From: Methanothrix harundinacea
GTDB lineage: Archaea > Halobacteriota > Methanosarcinia > Methanotrichales > Methanotrichaceae
NCBI GenBank assembly: GCA_002502785.1
Contig: DAQG01000044.1
Coordinates: 1 to 14,009, forward strand
Reading direction: 5' to 3'
Length of the DNA: 14,009 nucleotides
Both the position numbers and the translations under genes were made by a program. Within the stretch, counting starts at the first letter, position 1. The number at the start of each line of letters is the position of its first letter. The notes below the pieces were generated by a model that was given only the letters and a program-made list of their open reading frames with translations, had not been told where the DNA came from and searched no databases. This document shows, piece by piece, positions 11,101 through 14,009 of this stretch.

Positions 11101-14009
11101 GCTCCCGGTATTTTTGACGAGTATGGTGAAGGTTACGTTTGTCCCGATCTTTGCTATGGGGATGTCCACGGTCTTGTCGACGTCGATCTCAGCGCCCAAG
11201 GCGGTCACGTTCTGCGAGTCGCTGTCGGTTACGTTGTCGCCGTTCTCGGGTTTGCCCTCGACTTCCACGAGGTTCGTGAGGTTGCCGAACTTCGAGCCGT
11301 TGATGTGAGCTTCAAGATAGAGGGTGACTGAATCGCTGGTGTTCAACCTGCCCAGGTTCCAGGTCACATCGTTGCCCGAAACTGATCCGTTATCGCTCGG
11401 CACGGGGTCGTCGAGGCCGAAAGGCAGCTCGTCCGCGACCACTACCGGATCGAGGGTCGAGTTCCCGGTGTTCGAAACCACGATCGTGAAGTTCACCCTA
11501 GTGCTGGTAGAGCCCACCGGTATGTCCACGGTCTTCTCGACGTCGATGGCCGCTCCGACGGCGGTCACATTCTCCGTATCGCTGTCGGTGACGTTGTCAC
11601 CGAACTCGGGATCACCCTCGGCTTTGACGAAGTTCATCAAGTCACCAAAGGCTGAGCCGTTGATGTGGGCAGTCAGCCAGATGGTCCTGGTGTCGCTGGC
11701 GTTCAGCCTGCCCAGGTTCCAGGTGACATCGTTCCCAGAGATTGAGCCTCCCGTGCTCGGAACCGGGTCGTCAAGGCCGTAGGGCAGAGTGTCAGTCACG
11801 ATCACCGGGTCCAACGTAACATTTCCGGTGTTCGAAACCAGAATCGTGAAGTTCACCCTGGTGCTGACCGACCCGACCGAAATGTCCACGGTCTTGTCGA
11901 CGTCGATCTCCGCTCCCAAGGCGGTGACGTTCACGGAGACATCGTCGGTCACGTTGTCGCCGCGTTCGGGCTTGCCCTCCACGTCAACCAAATTCGTCAG
12001 GATGCCGAAGGCCGAGCCGTTGATGTGAGCTACAAGCTTGAGGATCCTCATCTCTCCGGCGTACATTTTGCCCAGGTTCCAGGTGATGGTGTTTGCTGAC
12101 AAGTATCCCGGTGGAGTTGAGTTGACGTAATTGAGGCCGAAAGGCAACGTGTCGGTAACGATAACGGGATCCAGGTCAGCTATGCCGGTGTTGTTGACGA
12201 CTATGGTGAAGGTCACGTTGGTGCAGACCTCCCCTGCGGGTATGTCCACGAACTTACGTACGGATATGCTAGCATAGTCGGCCGTCACGTTCTCAGAATC
12301 ATCGTCAGTGACGTTGTCGCCATGCTCGGGTTTGCCCTCGACAAGAACGAAGTTCGTCAGGTTGCCGTACTTCGAGCCGTTGATGTGAGCCACAAGCCAT
12401 ACGGTCATCGAATCGTTGGAGTTCAGTCTGCCCAGGTTCCAGGTAACCTCGTTGCCTGAAACCGAACCTCCCGTGCTCGGGACCGGGTCGTCGAAGCCGA
12501 AAGGCAAGGTGTCGGTCAGAACCACAGGGTCGAGAGTTGCGTTACCGGTGTTGGTGACCCGCATCGTGAAGTTGACATGGGTGCTGGGTGAGCCTGAAGA
12601 GATGTTAGCGGTCTTATCGATGCTGATAGAAGCGTCGACAGCGGTCACGTTCTCAGAATCATCGTCAGTGACGTTGTCGCCATGCTCGGGTTTGCCCTCG
12701 ACACTGGCGAGGTTTGTGAGGTTGCCGAACTTCGAACCGTTGATGTGAGCCACAAGCCATACGGTCATCGAATCGCTGGAGTTCAGTCTGCCCAGGTTCC
12801 AGGTAACCTCGTTGCCCGAAACCGAACCTCCGAAGCTCGGTATCGGGTCGTCGAGACCGAAAGGCAAGGTGTCTGTGACCACAACTGGATCAAGGGTTGC
12901 GTTACCTGTGTTTGTGACCAGCATCGTGAAGTTGACCCGGGTGCTGGGCGAACCTGAAGAGACGTTCCCGATCTTATCGACGGCTATGCTGGCGTCGACA
13001 GCGGTCACGTTCTCCGTATCGCTGTCGGTGACGTTGTCGCCAAGTTCAGGTTTACCCTCGACACTTACTACGTTCGTGAGGTTGCCGAACTTCGAACCGT
13101 TGATGTGAGCTGTAAGCCATACTGTCCTTGAATCGCTGGAGTTCAGTCTGCCCAGATTCCAGGTGAAATCGTTTCCTGAAACCGAACCTCCGAAGCTCGG
13201 GACGGGATCGTCAAGCCCGAAAGGCAGAGTGTCTGTGACCACAACCGGATCAAGGGTTGCGTTACCGGTGTTTGTGACCAGCATCGTGAAGTTGACCCGG
13301 GTGCTGGGCGAACCTGAAGAGACGTTCCCGATCTTATCGACGGCTATGCTGGCGTCGACAGCGGTCACGTTCTCGGTATCGCTGTCGGTGACGTTGTCGC
13401 CAAGTTCAGGTTTACCATCGACACTTACGACGTTCATGAGATTGCCGAACTCAGAACCGTTGATGTGAGCCGTAAGCCAAACAGTCCTCGAATCACTGGA
13501 GTTCAGTCTGCCCAGGTTCCAGGTAACCTCGTTGCCTGAAACTGAGCCGCCCAAGCTCGGTGCTGGATCGTCAAGCCCGAAAGGCAGAGTGTCTGCGACC
13601 ACAACCGGATCAAGGGTTGCGTTACCTGTGTTTGTGACCAGCATCGTGAAGTTGACTCGAGTGCTAGCAGATCCCGAAGAGACGTTCCCGATCTTATCGA
13701 CGGCTATGCTGGCGTCGACGGCGGTCACGTTCTCGGTATCGCTGTCGGTAACGTTGTCACCGAACTCGGGTTTGCCCTCGACACTGGCGAGGTTTGTGAG
13801 GTTGCCAAACTCGGAACCATTGATGTGAGCTGTAAGCCATACCGTCCTCGAATCACTGGAGTTCAGTCTGCCGAGGTTCCACGTAACCTCGTTGCCTGAA
13901 ACCGAACCTCCGAAGCTCGGTATCGGGTCGTCGAGACCGAAAGGCAGAGTGTCTGTGACCACAACCGGATCAAGGGTTGCGTTACCTGTGTTTGTGACCA
14001 GCATCGTGA
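8182..14009 (-). CDS. Giant DUF11-repeat secreted/surface protein, 5' end beyond the window
   Basis: The open frame runs to the right edge without a start, so at least 1,940 C-terminal residues are visible and the signal peptide is not. The role is probably in the envelope or sheath; substrate and partners are unknown. Order, N to C: about nine exact 120-residue DUF11 units (Ig-like beta domains, typified by TNTGNATLDPVVVTDTLPFG and WNLGRLNSSDS) from 14009 to about 10660; two more divergent DUF11 domains to about 10060; a region of about 330 residues (about 10050-9070) that is not DUF11 and contains a two-copy module; two further DUF11-like domains (about 9080-8300); and a short tail with four cysteines (EECEATSC and SCDELACKEK). 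Each main unit carries 7-8 N-x-S/T sequons, so dense N-glycosylation is likely. No C-terminal membrane helix or sorting motif is visible. The ATG at 14002-14004 is an internal methionine of a repeat, not the start. Confidence 0.93.
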   Translation of the reverse strand, partial: TMLVTNTGNATLDPVVVTDTLPFGLDDPIPSFGGSVSGNEVTWNLGRLNSSDSRTVWLTAHINGSEFGNLTNLASVEGKPEFGDNVTDSDTENVTAVDASIAVDKIGNVSSGSASTRVNFTMLVTNTGNATLDPVVVADTLPFGLDDPAPSLGGSVSGNEVTWNLGRLNSSDSRTVWLTAHINGSEFGNLMNVVSVDGKPELGDNVTDSDTENVTAVDASIAVDKIGNVSSGSPSTRVNFTMLVTNTGNATLDPVVVTDTLPFGLDDPVPSFGGSVSGNDFTWNLGRLNSSDSRTVWLTAHINGSKFGNLTNVVSVEGKPELGDNVTDSDTENVTAVDASIAVDKIGNVSSGSPSTRVNFTMLVTNTGNATLDPVVVTDTLPFGLDDPIPSFGGSVSGNEVTWNLGRLNSSDSMTVWLVAHINGSKFGNLTNLASVEGKPEHGDNVTDDDSENVTAVDASISIDKTANISSGSPSTHVNFTMRVTNTGNATLDPVVLTDTLPFGFDDPVPSTGGSVSGNEVTWNLGRLNSNDSMTVWLVAHINGSKYGNLTNFVLVEGKPEHGDNVTDDDSENVTADYASISVRKFVDIPAGEVCTNVTFTIVVNNTGIADLDPVIVTDTLPFGLNYVNSTPPGYLSANTITWNLGKMYAGEMRILKLVAHINGSAFGILTNLVDVEGKPERGDNVTDDVSVNVTALGAEIDVDKTVDISVGSVSTRVNFTILVSNTGNVTLDPVIVTDTLPYGLDDPVPSTGGSISGNDVTWNLGRLNASDTRTIWLTAHINGSAFGDLMNFVKAEGDPEFGDNVTDSDTENVTAVGAAIDVEKTVDIPVGSTSTRVNFTIVVSNTGNSTLDPVVVADELPFGLDDPVPSDNGSVSGNDVTWNLGRLNTSDSVTLYLEAHINGSKFGNLTNLVEVEGKPENGDNVTDSDSQNVTALGAEIDVDKTVDIPIAKIGTNVTFTILVKNTGSSDLDPVIVTDTLPAGLNYVNSTPPGSKLGDVITWNLGRLNSSDSRSIDLVAQITGSTFENMTNIVEVVGKPEFGDNVTDSDTENVKTFIASLDVNKTANVTVTEPFKNVNYTIVVTNTGTIELVPVIVTDILPAGIDYISAYPIPENDNFDRNPDGTLTVTWNLSEGLDPGESATIFLTGFVNGNNLNATNNVKVLGFAPDGSATNVTEDNETVDIYRLEVNKTAFQKTVKRGEEMTYSILICNTGTVPLTNVVVRDVFDKAVEFVSISYSWSEGFKPHIEMIGEGEWIIDIIPVDGCVEITLVVKVPKQDFKFSMDQGVSGEGFVNVAGDYSTTLSEYVIRNDVKASTIETGDQDYETVTVLGEPGTELSTREHGSGGYESEEQVKMLTKNKSISMDKDVSAEFRPTTLGLYNNRTVNYSSRWTEEAKAKNRITGASLSESYRYATSIDRESRMVLDKNESVMEIEAEFDGMGHVGFLKMPSNSSTPKTTPIFEARDDYVGSFKVLEKVDEYGSSVSSDKSASGAGLVAVDKRIGESQRSYESGTGAYDSEEIIRTHTNYIAKDISLEYAPASMNLTGTNGTWINQSMLWKEGMRSRSRDISYLGEEYTSTTQLDKETVARGLNEMDTVANFSGRARYRTVLRDEVDIDEQYEGEYSVESRVLLTGVPKYDRPHMTVVKVGSLHQETILDATETTLVGESRDKVITVATYNITVENDGNKALGPIYVKDLFPPEAAYINSSVRPSELTDSYVNWTLTHLAIGDVSTITLNLDVTKHHPDELVNRVIVTAGYNGDEQVTASNYTALEMEWLTCCLNETVSVTKVPELDEENPNVVMYRVDIKNWADVTRVATVTDSLPAGIVLIDSMVPFASYENNVVTWNLIEIGPFETVTIAYRVEAQRAGRFVNSVEVDARSVDGAVVQPVYASSVIEVGVVEECEATSCTGWQPPNWDFQSVDQTAELSCDELACKEK
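9160..10017 (-). repeat. Two-copy non-DUF11 module inside the giant surface protein
   Basis: Two diverged copies, of about 115 residues each, lie about 169 residues apart: copy 1 at about 10017-9660 and copy 2 at about 9504-9160. Both show, in order, GSGGYESEE or GTGAYDSEE; KSISMDKDVSAEF or KDISLEYAPAS; an N-x-T site; a tryptophan in SRWTEEAKAKNR or LWKEGMRSRSRD; LSESYRYATSIDRE or LGEEYTSTTQLDKE; and a closing phenylalanine-glycine patch (AEFDGMG or ANFSGRA). I do not recognise a named domain. The pattern suggests a beta-rich module duplicated long before the DUF11 array expanded. Confidence 0.7.
10660..14009 (-). repeat. Tandem 360-bp in-frame repeats (about 9.3 copies, running off the edge)
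   Basis: The same bases recur exactly every 360 positions: the CGGTG or TGTG-type motif of the NTGNA codons stands at about 13981, 13621, 13261, 12901, 12541, 12181, 11821, 11461, 11101 and 10741, with no net length change in any unit. The right-hand units are nearly identical (for example one difference in 60 bases between 13261-13320 and 12901-12960), whereas the left-hand units are clearly diverged. Below about 10660 the spacing breaks through insertions. Two unit versions alternate at one loop: DDPxPSxGG in most and NYVNSTPPG in the units near 12120 and 11040. Confidence 0.95.

Noticed and set aside
11069..13828. Recurrent plus-strand open frames of about 80-150 residues across the repeat array
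   Set aside because: They recur every 360 bp exactly with the DUF11 units, are rich in S/T/P/V with no family resemblance, and simply mirror the antisense strand of a repetitive GC-rich gene.
10660..14009. CRISPR-like or integron-like array because of regular spacing
   Set aside because: The 360-bp units lie entirely within one open frame and encode 120-residue DUF11 domains; there are no short repeats separated by unique spacers.

Overview
The window reads as a GC-rich methanogenic archaeon, most likely a Methanothrix (Methanosaeta)-like member of the Methanosarcinales. The evidence is MtrH and F420-dependent Mtd (core C1 enzymes of methanogenesis), both subunits of the archaeal phosphomevalonate dehydratase, archaeal TATA-type promoters with short or absent leaders, and a giant N-glycosylation-rich DUF11 surface protein. 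The genus is an inference from gene content and base composition; no 16S rRNA is present.

Layout, left to right. (1) 107-583: the N-terminal half of a shikimate dehydrogenase gene (aroE), broken just after the dinucleotide-binding glycine loop. (2) 628-1105: a compact hicB-hicA toxin-antitoxin pair beginning 45 bp after the broken aroE. (3) 1151-2701: uvrC, the nucleotide-excision-repair nuclease subunit, ending in a hairpin plus T6. (4) 2782-3705: mtrH, the methyltransferase subunit of the membrane Na+-pumping Mtr complex, with no other mtr gene nearby and a TTG start. (5) 3761-5319: the large and small subunits of phosphomevalonate dehydratase (modified mevalonate pathway for archaeal lipids), tightly coupled. 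(6) 5351-7084, minus strand: a CLC chloride channel/transporter with a CBS pair and altered gating residues. (7) 7285-8109: mtd, divergent from clc. (8) 8182 to the right edge, minus strand: the 3' part of a very large secreted protein, at least 1,940 residues visible, built mainly from exact 120-residue DUF11 repeats plus a separate two-copy module; its 5' end lies outside the window.

Functionally, mtrH and mtd belong to the same tetrahydromethanopterin C1 pathway and share a similar upstream sequence (GATC[C/G]GAACT followed by a T-rich stretch) at almost the same distance from their starts. PMDh feeds isoprenoid lipid synthesis. The clc and DUF11 genes are envelope functions. The most unusual items are the DUF11 giant with its mosaic repeat history and unassigned module, the mtrH/mtd shared promoter element, the CLC gating substitutions, and the aroE truncation beside hicBA. 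No rRNA, tRNA, CRISPR array or insertion sequence was seen, and no gene-free stretch exceeds 300 bases.
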